From Gammaproteobacteria bacterium (lineage in GTDB: Bacteria; Pseudomonadota; Gammaproteobacteria; Ga0077536): 36,648 nt of DNA. Positions 16,137-25,478 of this stretch are shown here, piece by piece. Each line of letters starts with the position of its first letter. Positions within the stretch are counted from its first letter, which is position 1. Position numbers and translations under genes: made by a program. The DNA lies in assembly GCA_019747795.1 (NCBI GenBank), contig JAIEQK010000200.1, positions 1-36,648 of the forward strand, in the 5' to 3' direction. The notes beneath the pieces were generated by a model, which saw only the letters and a list, made by a program, of their open reading frames with translations, made no database searches and was not told the DNA's origin.

Positions 16137-17576
16137 ATGGATACGCCCTCGGCCGATCCCGGGGCGGCGCGCCAGGCGCTGCTGCGTCGCGTGCCCGGCG
16201 TCGACGAAGTGTTGCGCGACCCGGCGCTGAAGGCGCTGTGCACGGCCCACGGGCGCGAACTGGTGACGGCCGAACTGAGGGCGGTGATCGAGGCCGCGCG
16301 CGAGGCGCTGGCCGCCGAAGGCGAAGCTGCCGCGGCGGGTGCAGCGAGCCCTGCGCTGGTCGCGGCCACTCGCGAGCGCGTGGCGGCGCTGCTCGCATCG
16401 TCGTTCAAGCCGGTGTTCAACCTGACCGGTACGGTGCTGCACACCAATCTTGGTCGTGCGCCGCTGCCGGAGGAAGCCATCGAGGCGATGGCCGCGGTGG
16501 CGCGTGGCGCCAGCAACCTGGAATTCGATCTCGCCACCGGTCGGCGCGGCGATCGCGACACGCACCTCGAGGACTGGCTGCGTCGCCTGACCGGCGCCGA
16601 GGCCGCCACCGTGGTCAACAACAACGCCGCCGCCGTGCTGCTCGCGCTGGCCGCGCTGGCGCGCGGCCGCGAGGTGCTGGTGTCGCGGGGTGAACTGGTC
16701 GAGATCGGCGGTGCGTTCCGCATTCCCGACGTGATGGCCCGCGCCGGCGCGAAGCTGGTCGAGGTCGGCACCACCAATCGCACCCACGCCAAGGATTTCG
16801 CCGAGGCCATCGGGCCACGCACCGCGGCGGTGATGAAGGTGCACACCAGCAACTACGCGATCCAGGGCTTCACCAAGGCGGTGCCGGAGGCGGAGCTCGC
16901 GGCGCTCGCCCACGCCCACGGTCTGCCCTTCATCGTGGATCTCGGCAGCGGCACGCTGATCGATCTCGCGCGCTTCGGCCTGCCCCACGAGACCACCGTG
17001 GCCGAGACCTTGGCCGCCGGCGCGGATCTGGTCACCTTCAGCGGCGACAAGCTGCTGGGCGGGCCGCAGGCCGGCATCGTCGCCGGGCGCGCGGACCTGG
17101 TCGCGAAGCTGAAGAAGAACCCGCTGAAGCGCGCGCTGCGCGTCGACAAGATGACGCTCGCGGCGCTGGCCGCCGTGCTCCGTCTGTACGCCGACCCCGC
17201 GCTCGCCGCGGAGCGCGTGCCGGCCCTGCGCCTGCTGCTGCGGCCGGAAGCCGAGATAGCGGCTATCGCCACGCGACTCGCGCCGAGCCTCGCCACGCGC
17301 CTGGGCGCACGCGCGACGGTCATGGTGCGGCCGTGCATGAGCCAGATCGGCAGCGGCGCGCTGCCGGTCGACCTGTTGCCGAGCGCGGCGCTGGTCATCA
17401 CCCTGCCGACGGCGCGCGGTCGCGCGCTGGAACGACTCGCCGCCGAACTGCGCGCCTTGCCCATGCCGATCATCGGCCGCGTGGGCGACGGCGCGCTGTG
17501 GCTCGATCTCCGCACCCTGGTCGACGAAGCGGCCTTCATCGCCAACCTCGCCGCGCTCGAGGCGCGCGCCTCGTGA
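16137..17576 (+). CDS. selA: L-seryl-tRNA(Sec) selenium transferase
   Basis: 479 residues. SelA converts Ser-tRNA(Sec) to Sec-tRNA(Sec) with selenophosphate, using PLP. Visible blocks are [21 protein letters not shown] near 97-117, [43 protein letters not shown] and [14 protein letters not shown], where Lys305 is the PLP-binding lysine. The N-terminal helical domain that contacts tRNA is present, so the gene is full length. It overlaps selB by 4 nt (GTGA), and tRNA-Sec lies 3.3 kb downstream on the same strand. Confidence 0.96.
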   Translation: MDTPSADPGAARQALLRRVPGVDEVLRDPALKALCTAHGRELVTAELRAVIEAAREALAAEGEAAAAGAASPALVAATRERVAALLASSFKPVFNLTGTVLHTNLGRAPLPEEAIEAMAAVARGASNLEFDLATGRRGDRDTHLEDWLRRLTGAEAATVVNNNAAAVLLALAALARGREVLVSRGELVEIGGAFRIPDVMARAGAKLVEVGTTNRTHAKDFAEAIGPRTAAVMKVHTSNYAIQGFTKAVPEAELAALAHAHGLPFIVDLGSGTLIDLARFGLPHETTVAETLAAGADLVTFSGDKLLGGPQAGIVAGRADLVAKLKKNPLKRALRVDKMTLAALAAVLRLYADPALAAERVPALRLLLRPEAEIAAIATRLAPSLATRLGARATVMVRPCMSQIGSGALPVDLLPSAALVITLPTARGRALERLAAELRALPMPIIGRVGDGALWLDLRTLVDEAAFIANLAALEARAS

Positions 17577-19477
17577 TCGTCGCCAGCGCCGGCCACGTCG
17601 ATCACGGCAAGACCCTGCTGGTGAAGGCGCTGACCGGCGTCGACACCGACGCGCTGCCGGAAGAGAAGGCGCGCGGGCTGACCATCGACCTGGGGTTCGC
17701 CTACCGCGACCTCGGCGACGGCGAGCCCACCGGCTTCATCGACGTGCCGGGCCACGAGCGCTTCGTGCGCACCATGGTGGCGGGCGTGAGCGGGATCGAC
17801 GTCGTGATGTTCGTCGTCGCGGCCGACGACGGTCCGATGCCGCAGACCGCCGAGCACCTCGCCATCCTGGACCTGCTCGGCGTGACCCGCGGCGTGGTGG
17901 CGCTCAGCAAGGTCGACCGGGTGGACGCCGCGCGCGTCGCCGAGGTCCTGGCGCAGATCCGCGCGCTGCTCGCGCCGACCGCGCTGGCCGAGTTGCCCAT
18001 CGTGCCGGTGTCGGCCGTGACCGGCGTGGGCGTGGAGACGCTCCGCGAACACCTGCTCGCCTTGAAGCGCGCGCTGCCGCCGCGGCCGGTGCGTGGCAAC
18101 TTCCGTCTCGCCATCGATCGCAGTTTCCTGCTGAAGGGCGCCGGCCGCATCGTCACCGGCACGGTGTTCAGCGGGCAGGTGGCGGTGGGCGACGCCGTTC
18201 ACCACGTGCCGGGCGGCGGCGAGGTGCGCGTGCGCGGTCTGCACGCCCACAACCGCGAGGCGGCCACCGCGCACGCCGGCCAGCGCTGCGCGCTCAACAT
18301 CACCGGCACGGGCCTGCGCGAGGGGGATCTCAAGCGCGGTGACTGGATGGTGGCCGCCGACGCCGCCTGCGCGAGCCAGCGTCTCGACGTGGAGATCCGC
18401 GTCTTGCCCGACGAGCCGCGCGCGCTCGCCAACCGCACGCCGGTGCACGTGCATCTTGGCGCCGCGGACGTCACTGGGCGCCTCGTGACCCTGGATGGGC
18501 AGGCCATCGCGCCCGGCGGGCGCGGCCTCGCGCAGCTGCAGCTCGATCGGCCCATGCACGCGCTGCGCGCCGACCGGCTGGTGCTGCGCGACCAGTCCGC
18601 GCGTCGCACGCTGGGCGGCGGCGTGGTGATCGATCCTCTGCCCGACATGCGCGGCCGCTCGCGGGACGAGCGGCGCGCCTGCCTGGCCGCGATGGCCGCA
18701 AGCAGCGCGGCCGAGGCATTGCCCGCGATGCTGGAGGCGCTGCCCGGCGGGCTCGACCTGGATGCCTTCTGCCGCGCCTGGAACCTGGCCAGCGCGGAGC
18801 GCGAGGCCGTGCTCGCGGCGGTGCCGCTGCGTCATTGCGGCAGCAGTGCCATCGCGCTCGCCGAAACGCGTTGGCAGGCGCTCGAGACCCTCGCGCTGGA
18901 GGCGCTGCGCGCCTTCCACCGGGCGCAACCGGAAGTCCTCGGCCAGGGCGAGCGTGAACTCGAGCGCGGGCTGCGCCAGCGCCTGCTGCCCGGCGTGTTC
19001 GCGAGCGTGGTCGAAGCCGCCGTGAGCGCCGGTCGCATCGTGCGCGATGGCGCGGTGCTGCGTCTGCCGGAGCACGCGCCGCGCCGCTCGCACGCCGACG
19101 AGGCGCTGTGGAAGCGCGTGCGTCCGCTGCTCGCCGACGATGAATTGAAGGCGCCGGTGGTGCACGACCTCGCGACGCCGCTCAAGATGAACGCTGCGCT
19201 GCTGGATGCCTTCCTGATGCGCGCCGCGAAGCAGGGCCTGGTGGTGAAGGTCAGCGCCAAGCGCTACTTCCTGCCGAGCGCCATGGCGCGCTTCGAGTCG
19301 GTGGTGCGCGAACTCGCCGCGCGACCGCCTCGAGGGCAGTTCACCGCGGCCGAGTTCCGCGACCGCGTCGGCATTGGCCGCAACGCCGTCATCGAGATCC
19401 TCGAATACTTCGATCGCATTGGCCTCACCCATCGCGCGGGCGACCTGCGCACCCTGCTCGACGTGAAACGGCGCTGA
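17573..19477 (+). CDS. selB: selenocysteine-specific elongation factor SelB
   Basis: 634 residues from a GTG at 17573 that overlaps the selA stop; upstream codons in this frame merely shadow selA. GTPase motifs: G1 GHVDHGKT (7-14), the GLTID switch, G3 DVPGHE (57-62) and a G4 of SKVD (112-115, more often NKxD). Domains II and III follow to about 340, then the winged-helix repeats that bind the SECIS hairpin, including the final [20 protein letters not shown] and ALIEILEYF-like helix. SelB delivers Sec-tRNA(Sec) to UGA codons on the ribosome. Confidence 0.96.
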   Translation: MIVASAGHVDHGKTLLVKALTGVDTDALPEEKARGLTIDLGFAYRDLGDGEPTGFIDVPGHERFVRTMVAGVSGIDVVMFVVAADDGPMPQTAEHLAILDLLGVTRGVVALSKVDRVDAARVAEVLAQIRALLAPTALAELPIVPVSAVTGVGVETLREHLLALKRALPPRPVRGNFRLAIDRSFLLKGAGRIVTGTVFSGQVAVGDAVHHVPGGGEVRVRGLHAHNREAATAHAGQRCALNITGTGLREGDLKRGDWMVAADAACASQRLDVEIRVLPDEPRALANRTPVHVHLGAADVTGRLVTLDGQAIAPGGRGLAQLQLDRPMHALRADRLVLRDQSARRTLGGGVVIDPLPDMRGRSRDERRACLAAMAASSAAEALPAMLEALPGGLDLDAFCRAWNLASAEREAVLAAVPLRHCGSSAIALAETRWQALETLALEALRAFHRAQPEVLGQGERELERGLRQRLLPGVFASVVEAAVSAGRIVRDGAVLRLPEHAPRRSHADEALWKRVRPLLADDELKAPVVHDLATPLKMNAALLDAFLMRAAKQGLVVKVSAKRYFLPSAMARFESVVRELAARPPRGQFTAAEFRDRVGIGRNAVIEILEYFDRIGLTHRAGDLRTLLDVKRR

Positions 19478-19510
19478 CGCCTGCGCCCCGTCGTCCTTGA
19501 AGGAGGAATC

Positions 19511-20746
19511 ATGAAATCACTCTCGCTGGATCTGCCGCAGGGCCACCTCGAAGGCGTGTACGACGACCGCTTCGCGGCCGTCGCCGAAGCCTTCATCGCC
19601 AACTTCAGCGAGCGCGACGAGGTCGGCGCGAGCGTCGCGCTGACGCTGGAGGGACGCACGGTGGTGGACCTGTGGGGCGGCCGTCGCGCCCGGGACGACG
19701 CGCCCTGGCAGCGCGACACCGTGTGCACGGTGTTCTCCGCCACCAAGGGCGCGATGGCGCTGTGCGCGCACATCCTGGCCGACCGCGGTCTGTTGGATCT
19801 CGACGCGCCGATAAGCGATTACTGGCCGGAATTCGCCTGCAATGGCAAGGAAGACGCGCGCGTCGGCATGACGCTCGATCACTCGGTCGGCGTGCCCCAC
19901 CTGCGCGGCGAAGTGCCGCCGGGCGGCTTCTACGACTACGACACGATGGTGCGGCGGGTGGCGGAGGAGCCGGCTTTCTGGGCGCCGGGCTCGCGCCAGG
20001 GTTATCACGCCATCACCATGGCCTGGACCGTGGGCGAACTCGTGCACCGCGCCGCGGGGCGGCGTCTGGGGCGCGTGCTGGCCGAGGACGTGGCCGGACC
20101 GCTCGGCATCGAGTTCTGGATCGGCATTCCCGCCGACATCGCGCCACGGGTCTCGCCGATGATCAACGCCGCGCCGGATGATGCATGGCTCGCGACGCGC
20201 TTCGTCAAGGCCGCGCTCGGTGAGCCCGGCACGCCGACTCAACTTTTCATGCGCGACTTCCTGCTGGTCAATCCCAACGACCCGGCCTGCCACGCCGCGG
20301 AGATCGGCTCGGCCAACGGCATCGCCAACGGCCGCGCGCTGGCCGGCATGTACGCGCCGCTCGCGAACGGCGGCAGCATCAACGGCGTGCGCCTGGTCGG
20401 GCCCGACACGCTCGCGCGCATGGGCCGCACCAGCATGGCGACGCGCGACGACGTCACGCTGCGCACGCCCATGCGTTTCTCCGAGGGCTTCATGAAGGCG
20501 GTCGACAATCGCCGCGTGCCGGGCACCGTGAACTCGTCACTCATCATCGGCGACGCCGCCTTCGGCCACGTCGGGGCGGGCGGTTCTGTCGGCTTCGCCG
20601 ACCCTGACTGCCGCATGAGCTTCGGCTACGCGATGAACCGCATGGGCACCGGCCTGCTGCTGAACGAGCGCGGACAGGCGCTGGTGGACGCGGCCTACGG
20701 CGCGCTCGGCCTGCGTTCCGACACCAGCGGCGCGTGGTGTGGCTGA
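19511..20746 (+). CDS. serine hydrolase, class C beta-lactamase/esterase family
   Basis: 411 residues. The SxxK motif FSATKG (Ser76, Lys79) and a Tyr motif GYHAITMAWTVGELV (Tyr165) mark the penicillin-recognising / EstB-like fold. No signal peptide is visible, so a cytoplasmic esterase is more likely than a secreted lactamase; the late GHVGAGGSVGFADPDCRMSFGYAMNRM replaces the KTG box with a His-Gly form typical of the esterase branch. A very good ribosome-binding site, AAGGAGG at 19500-19506, precedes the ATG. It sits between selB and tRNA-Sec, perhaps by chance; no link with selenium is known. Confidence 0.88.
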   Translation: MKSLSLDLPQGHLEGVYDDRFAAVAEAFIANFSERDEVGASVALTLEGRTVVDLWGGRRARDDAPWQRDTVCTVFSATKGAMALCAHILADRGLLDLDAPISDYWPEFACNGKEDARVGMTLDHSVGVPHLRGEVPPGGFYDYDTMVRRVAEEPAFWAPGSRQGYHAITMAWTVGELVHRAAGRRLGRVLAEDVAGPLGIEFWIGIPADIAPRVSPMINAAPDDAWLATRFVKAALGEPGTPTQLFMRDFLLVNPNDPACHAAEIGSANGIANGRALAGMYAPLANGGSINGVRLVGPDTLARMGRTSMATRDDVTLRTPMRFSEGFMKAVDNRRVPGTVNSSLIIGDAAFGHVGAGGSVGFADPDCRMSFGYAMNRMGTGLLLNERGQALVDAAYGALGLRSDTSGAWCG

Positions 20747-20764
20747 GGTGCGCCGACAGCGCGC

Positions 20765-20861
20765 GTAGGTCGCCCTGTAGGTCGGACTTCAGTCCGACAT
20801 TCATTCTTCAAGGCTCTGGAAGGCATGTCGCACTGAAGTGCGACCTACAGTCCGACCTACA
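20765..20861. repeat. REP-like cluster, one intact arm and degenerate copies
   Basis: The arm at 20776-20802 is identical to the arm at 6299-6325. The opposite arm at 20824-20849 is diverged: its palindrome reads GTCGCACTGAAGTGCGAC, so both sides of the stem changed together. Partial copies flank it, GTAGGTCG at 20765 and GTCCGACCTACA near 20850-20861. It lies between a hydrolase gene and the tRNA-Sec promoter. Confidence 0.8.
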
Positions 20862-20879
20862 GGAACACCCGCCGCCCCC

Positions 20880-20908
20880 TTGGCAAGCACTGAACCCCAC
20901 GCTTAGCA
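20880..20908 (+). promoter_or_regulatory. candidate sigma-70 promoter of tRNA-Sec
   Basis: TTGGCA (20880-20885) and TTAGCA (20903-20908) are 17 bp apart. Transcription would start near 20915, two bases before the mature 5' end of the tRNA. Confidence 0.6.
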
Positions 20909-20916
20909 TGGACGGC

Positions 20917-21012
20917 GGAAGAGCATCGTCACCCGGTGGGACGCCCGGACTTCAAATCCGGTGAGACGCACGCAGGTGTGTCTGGCAGGTTCGACTCCTG
21001 CCTCTTTCGCCA
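20917..21012 (+). tRNA. selC: tRNA-Sec (anticodon TCA)
   Basis: 96 nt including an encoded CCA. The anticodon loop CTTCAAA (20950-20956) holds TCA at 20952-20954 within the 5-bp stem CCGGA/TCCGG. The long variable arm pairs AGACGCAC with GTGTGTCT. The T arm is GCAGG TTCGACT CCTGC. The D arm CGTCAC/GGGACG is a 6-bp stem with one A-G mismatch. The acceptor GGAAGAG pairs with CTCTTTC with one G-T wobble; only 12 nt lie between T loop and discriminator G, one fewer than in E. coli. It inserts selenocysteine with SelA and SelB. Confidence 0.95.
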
Positions 21013-21057
21013 AGCGCATGCTCGACCTGCGCTTCAACCGAGCCTACGCACGCCGCG

Positions 21058-21714
21058 ATGTGTTCCAACTACCGCTTGCCTGTCGCCACCGATCTCGCCG
21101 TCGACTTCGACTGCGAACCGGCGGTCGAGGACTTCGAGCCGGTGGCCTACCCCGGCTACCGTGCGCCCGTGATGGTGTTGAACCGCGCCGGCACCCGTCT
21201 GGTCGCGGAGGCCGCGGTGTTCGGTCTCGTGCCGCCGTGGGCGAAGGACATGAAGATCACGCGCAGCACCTACAATGCGCGCTCGGAGACGGTGGCGGAG
21301 AAGCCGGCGTTCCGCAGTGCGTGGAAGAAGCGGCAGTTCTGCCTGGTGCCCACTCTCGGGTTCTATGAGCCCAACTACGAGACGGGCAAGCCGGTGCGCT
21401 GGCAGATCCGCCGCGTCGACGAGAAGCCGTTCGCGCTGGCCGGCCTGCGCGAGTGGCGCCGCGAGCCCGACGGGCGCGAGTTGCGTTCCTTCTCCATGCT
21501 GACCATCAACGCCGACGAGCATCCGCTCATGTCGCGCTTCCACGCGCCGGAAGACGAGAAGCGTTCGGTGGTGGTGGTGCCACCGGAAGACTACCGGGCC
21601 TGGCTCGGTGCCGAGTCGGACGAGGAGGCGCGCGCCTATCTGAAGCTCATGGACCCCGAGGAGTTCGAGGGCGTCGCGGACCCGGCGCCGCCGCGCAAGC
21701 GGCGGGAGACCTAG
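21058..21714 (+). CDS. SOS response-associated peptidase (SRAP), YedK/HMCES family
   Basis: 218 residues beginning Met-Cys, as required for the family's Cys2, which crosslinks to abasic sites in single-stranded DNA. Matching active-site parts are STYNARSET (Asn73), LGFYEP (Glu104) and a His in SRFHAPED (His162). The family usually begins MCGRF and has a HxRMP motif; here the ends read MCSNY and FHAPED, so it belongs to a diverged branch. The ATG lies 45 nt after the tRNA-Sec CCA, with no clear promoter of its own and no good ribosome-binding site. Confidence 0.9.
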   Translation: MCSNYRLPVATDLAVDFDCEPAVEDFEPVAYPGYRAPVMVLNRAGTRLVAEAAVFGLVPPWAKDMKITRSTYNARSETVAEKPAFRSAWKKRQFCLVPTLGFYEPNYETGKPVRWQIRRVDEKPFALAGLREWRREPDGRELRSFSMLTINADEHPLMSRFHAPEDEKRSVVVVPPEDYRAWLGAESDEEARAYLKLMDPEEFEGVADPAPPRKRRET

Positions 21715-21846
21715 TCACAGCGAAGCCGGGCCTGTCGCGACCAGCTCGGCCAGCGCGGCGACCCCGGGGCCTGTAGCGCAGGGCGGCGGATGCGCCCGCG
21801 CTTACCGTACGTATCAACCAGCGCCCACCCGTGGAGTACTGCGTCC

Positions 21847-22959
21847 ATGCCCCTGCTCATTCTGTGCTTGCTGTTCCTGATCGGCGGCCAGGTCACGGCC
21901 GGTGAGGCCGGTTATGTCTTCGGCTGGTCCTTCATCGACCCCGGCGCGATGGCGCCACGCGGCGGCACCACCGCCGGCAAGACGGTGCAGCTGCAAGCCG
22001 GCTCCAGTCCCGCGTGGCAGGCGCTGCGCGAGACCGGGCTGTCGGACTTCGAGCGCGACCGTCGCGCGATCCTCGCCATGGCCGGGGAGTACCGCACCAG
22101 CTTCGATTTCCTCGAGGTGGCTGGTTTCACAGACGGCTACACACCGCCACGGCCCTATCGCAGCTGGGGTACGGAGAAGGTCTACGTGGTGGCGGACCGG
22201 GGTGAATTCATTTCACTTCAGCACGTGCTGGTGATGCGTATCGCGACCAAGGACGGCGGCGAGAGCGAGGCCATCGTGACCAAGCACTGGCGACAGGACT
22301 GGCAATACGAGCCGACGACGGTGCTGCGCTACCGCGGCAGGAACCGCTGGCAGGCGGAGAAGGTGCCCGACGCGGAGCGGCGTGGCGCGTGGGCGCAGAC
22401 CGTGTGGCAGGTCGACGACTCGCCGCGCTACGGCGACGTCGCGCGCTGGCAGCACTACGGCAATTACTCGGCGTGGGCCTCGGCCGACGGTTGGCGGCCG
22501 TTGCCGCGCCGCGAGTTCAGCACGCGTAGCGATTACGACCTGCTGGTGGGATCGAACCGCCACGTCATCCTGCCGAACGGCTGGCTGCACGAGCAGAACA
22601 ACAACAAGGTGCGCCTCGACCCGCACGATGGGCTGGCGGAAGGCGCGGTGGTGGCGCGAGAGATCGGTCTCAATCGCTACGAGCGCATCGCGGGCTTCGA
22701 TTTCGCCGCAGGCGATCGTTACGTCGAACGTACCACCGCGCTCTGGTCGGCGGTCAGCGCGCGCTGGGCGGAGCTCGCCGCCTCGGGCGAGGTTCTGAAA
22801 CTGAAGGGTGCGCCGGACAAGGATCAGCTATTTGTGCCCCTGTTCGAGTATGCCCAGACGCTGGCGAACGGCGCGGTGAAGCCCACGCCGGCAGAGATCA
22901 CTGCGCGCGTGCGCGAGCTGACCGACGCTTATCTCACCTCGCCTGCTCCTGGTCGGTAA
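21847..22959 (+). CDS. exported protein, DUF6607-like
   Basis: 370 residues. The N-terminus MPLLILCLLFLIGGQVTAGEA is a signal peptide. The body has AILAMAGEYRTSFDFLEVAGF, VVADRGEFISLQHVLVM, VTKHWRQDWQYEP, TVWQVDDSPRYGDVARWQH, WRPLPRREFSTRSDYD and GWLHEQNNNKVRLD, a pattern I associate with the DUF6607 family of unknown function. I chose the ATG at 21847 because it opens directly into the signal peptide; an in-frame ATG at 21790 would add a 19-residue extension. GGAG lies about 11 nt upstream. Single gene, probably periplasmic or outer-membrane linked. Confidence 0.78.
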   Translation: MPLLILCLLFLIGGQVTAGEAGYVFGWSFIDPGAMAPRGGTTAGKTVQLQAGSSPAWQALRETGLSDFERDRRAILAMAGEYRTSFDFLEVAGFTDGYTPPRPYRSWGTEKVYVVADRGEFISLQHVLVMRIATKDGGESEAIVTKHWRQDWQYEPTTVLRYRGRNRWQAEKVPDAERRGAWAQTVWQVDDSPRYGDVARWQHYGNYSAWASADGWRPLPRREFSTRSDYDLLVGSNRHVILPNGWLHEQNNNKVRLDPHDGLAEGAVVAREIGLNRYERIAGFDFAAGDRYVERTTALWSAVSARWAELAASGEVLKLKGAPDKDQLFVPLFEYAQTLANGAVKPTPAEITARVRELTDAYLTSPAPGR

Positions 22960-23325
22960 TGGCGTTGCTAGCGATAGATTCTGTGGATCGGATGCTGTCC
23001 AGACCTGCGCGCGGCATGGCATAGGTGTCGTCGAAAATCTGAAAAGGGACAAGGTTCGTCACCAAAAGCGTTTCGTTCCGGCAGCAGCCACGACTCCACA
23101 CGGTGACGCAACAGAGCAGGGACAGCCAGGCGATCTGGGGTTAGGGCGACGGGTTGCCGGATTCGACGGCGACGGGTGGTGTCCGTCGGGTGACCGCCTA
23201 AACGTATCCGGTCTCAGCTGTCTGGACGTGCGTGGAAGATGACAACGGCTTCACTTAAAGTCGAGTCAGGATTCCACCAGCGGCCTCGCGCGGCTGCCGG
23301 CACGTTCACGCATGGAGGTTCTTCG
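22960..23325. other. intergenic stretch without recognised genes
   Basis: 366 bp between the DUF6607-like gene and the HAF-repeat gene. Composition is less GC-rich than the surroundings. I see no tRNA, no strong hairpin with T-tract and no convincing short ORF; the promoter of the downstream gene is presumably here but I cannot place it. Confidence 0.5.
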
Positions 23326-25254
23326 ATGCAGAGCAGGGTGAGTTGCGGGGCGGTGCTGGCCATACTGGTCATTTCCGGGAGGGCCGTTGCGCTGCCGGTG
23401 TATTCGCAGGTGGACGTGGGTCTCACTGACGCTGAGCACACCCGCGATCAAACTGGCCAGCGGTACAACACTATAGTCGCGTTGAACAATGCGGGTCGGG
23501 TGGCTGGCAGAGCCGTGCGCTTCGGTACGACGGGTGTCAATGGCACGCGCCGAAACTCCCTGGGATATTCAGCCTGGCTCTACGACGGTGTCACGACTCT
23601 CAATGTAGGCCTCACCGATGCCGAGCACACCAGTGTCGTGGACGGCGAGCGCTATAGTACCGCCCAGTTTCTCAATTCCTCCGGTCAGGTCGCTGGAACT
23701 GCTCAACGCTACGATGGATTGGGCAATTACTCTGGTGCGACGTCGTGGTTCTACGACGGCGCTGCGACCTTCAATATCGGCCTCACCGATGCGGAGCACA
23801 CTGAAGGCGTCACAGGCGACCGGGTCAGCTCGGCGATAGCTCTCAACGACGCCGGTCAGGTCGCAGGCTTCGCCTACCGCAGCGCGAATGCTGGCACTGG
23901 CCCAGGCCAAACCGCTTGGCTCTTCGACGGCATTACGACCCGCAACGTCGGTCTTGTCGATGACGAGCACACCAGCGTCAGCTCCGGAGAGCGGTATAGC
24001 TATCCGATCGGCCTCAACAGCGCCGGCCAGATCGCGGGTCAAGCCTACCGCTACGATGGCGCGGGCAACCGCGTGGGCGTTTCGGCGTGGCTTTACGACG
24101 GCACCACGACCCGCAACATCAGCGTCATGGACGCCGAGCACACCATCCTCGACTCTGATGCGCGGAACAGCTACCCGGTCGCTCTCAACGATGCTGGTCA
24201 GGTCGCAGGCATTGCCGACCGTTTCGATGGCAACGGCAATCACCTGGGACAGACAGCGTGGCTCTACGACGGTGCGGAGCCCCGCGTCATTGGACTTGTC
24301 GATGCGGAACACACCAGCGTCAGATCCGGAGAGCGCTACAGCTACGCGGCTGATCTCAACGCCGTCGGTCAGGTTGCAGGCTTTGCCTATCGCTACGATG
24401 GCGCGGGCAGTCCTCTGGGCCAGACGGCATGGCTGTACGACGGCAATTCGACTGCCGACATCGGACTCACCGACGTCGAACACAGCAGCCTCACCACCGG
24501 CGAGCGTTTCAGCGAAATCCGCTCACTCAATGACGCCGGTCAAGTGGCAGGTGATGCGCGCCGCTACGACGGTGTCACGGGCGCTTCCCTTGGATCCAGT
24601 GCGTGGCTTCACAAGGGCGCCACCACCATCAACATCGGGTTGCTCGACAATGCGCACACCAACGTCGTGACAGGGGAGCGCAGCAGTACAGCTAGATTTC
24701 TCAACAGCGTCGGCCAGGTCGTGGGCGAGGCCTATCGCTACGATCACGTCACCGGCGAGTATCGCGGCTTGACTGCCTGGTTCTACGATGGCGCCATGAC
24801 GCACGCATTCGATCTAGGCCACGGAGGTAGCAACGAGTACGGATTCTCGCAATTCAGATGGCTGAGTGATGACGAGGCGTTTGGTGTCGGCTACTACGAC
24901 ACTTATGACGCCCTGAGCCAACGCCTTGGTATCCGCGGATTCGGTTTCGACCTCGTCAACGGTTTCTTCGATCTGGGCGATGCCGTAGCAGGTGGTCTCG
25001 CCGCCCAGGGCTGGGACCGCCTGGGCAGCCTGACCGGCGCGCGGGGACCCGACTGGCGACCGCTGGGCGGGCATGGGTTCCTTGCCGCTGACTTTTCCCG
25101 GTTTGGGGCACCCGACAGCCGGGCCTATCTGCTCTCCGCCTCACGTGAGGTGCCGGAGTCCGGTGCGCTTACCCTGGTGGCCGTCGGCCTGCTGGCCATG
25201 GGGGTGCTGCACTGCCGGAAGCTCTTCCCCTTGCAGTGCAGGCCGTTGCTGTGA
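23326..25254 (+). CDS. HAF-repeat surface protein with C-terminal exosortase-type sorting signal
   Basis: 642 residues. GGAGG at 23314-23318 supports the ATG at 23326, which opens the signal peptide MQSRVSCGAVLAILVISG. Eight repeats of about 57 residues follow, each with the pattern GLTDAEHT, then a LNDAGQVAG block, a YRYDG block and TAWLYDG; the LNxxGQVAG core is that of the extracellular HAF repeat. The C-terminus has VPESGALTLVAVGLLAMGV followed by Cys-Arg-Lys, resembling a PEP-CTERM signal with Ser for the second Pro, so exosortase processing and surface display or secretion are expected. Base composition is visibly lower in GC than the neighbours, suggesting transfer or fast evolution. 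Confidence 0.82.
   Translation: MQSRVSCGAVLAILVISGRAVALPVYSQVDVGLTDAEHTRDQTGQRYNTIVALNNAGRVAGRAVRFGTTGVNGTRRNSLGYSAWLYDGVTTLNVGLTDAEHTSVVDGERYSTAQFLNSSGQVAGTAQRYDGLGNYSGATSWFYDGAATFNIGLTDAEHTEGVTGDRVSSAIALNDAGQVAGFAYRSANAGTGPGQTAWLFDGITTRNVGLVDDEHTSVSSGERYSYPIGLNSAGQIAGQAYRYDGAGNRVGVSAWLYDGTTTRNISVMDAEHTILDSDARNSYPVALNDAGQVAGIADRFDGNGNHLGQTAWLYDGAEPRVIGLVDAEHTSVRSGERYSYAADLNAVGQVAGFAYRYDGAGSPLGQTAWLYDGNSTADIGLTDVEHSSLTTGERFSEIRSLNDAGQVAGDARRYDGVTGASLGSSAWLHKGATTINIGLLDNAHTNVVTGERSSTARFLNSVGQVVGEAYRYDHVTGEYRGLTAWFYDGAMTHAFDLGHGGSNEYGFSQFRWLSDDEAFGVGYYDTYDALSQRLGIRGFGFDLVNGFFDLGDAVAGGLAAQGWDRLGSLTGARGPDWRPLGGHGFLAADFSRFGAPDSRAYLLSASREVPESGALTLVAVGLLAMGVLHCRKLFPLQCRPLL
23411..24800 (+). repeat. 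eight diverged coding repeats of about 171 bp
   Basis: Each unit starts at a variant of the codons for VGLTDAEHT, at about 23411, 23600, 23775, 23944, 24118, 24289, 24460 and 24631. The last few are evenly spaced by 171 bp; the first is longer. Units differ in most third positions, so the expansion is old. Confidence 0.85.
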
Positions 25255-25478
25255 CCGTATCCTGTTTTGAGACCGATTCCGGCGCAGGGCGCGGTGGGCG
25301 GACTGGCGAACGAGACAGGCCCGTGGCTGCCTCGCGCGCATCTCCCGCGACCTAGCGGCGGCTTTCCTCAAAGCCACCGCATGGGTCCGGGTAAGCAGGT
25401 CCGGGCGTCAGCCGTACAGAAGCGGTGGCGCTCACCACCGGGCTGGCGGCGTCGCCCTGGCCGGGCGCAGTGGCCGCC

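Noticed and set aside
16853-19432. Long minus-strand frame opposite selA and selB
   Set aside because: Shadow of selB; composition rich in His, Arg and Ala with no domain.
23569-24483. Minus-strand frame of about 300 codons inside the HAF-repeat gene
   Set aside because: It only mirrors the repeat of the real gene; the plus frame has signal peptide and sorting signal.
23411-24800. Regular repeats as a possible CRISPR array
   Set aside because: Units are about 171 bp, coding, diverged and without unique spacers between identical repeats; no cas genes.
25255-25478. GC-rich stretch between the convergent HAF-repeat and GMC genes as a terminator or repeat
   Set aside because: I found no clean stem with a T-tract and no second copy in the window.
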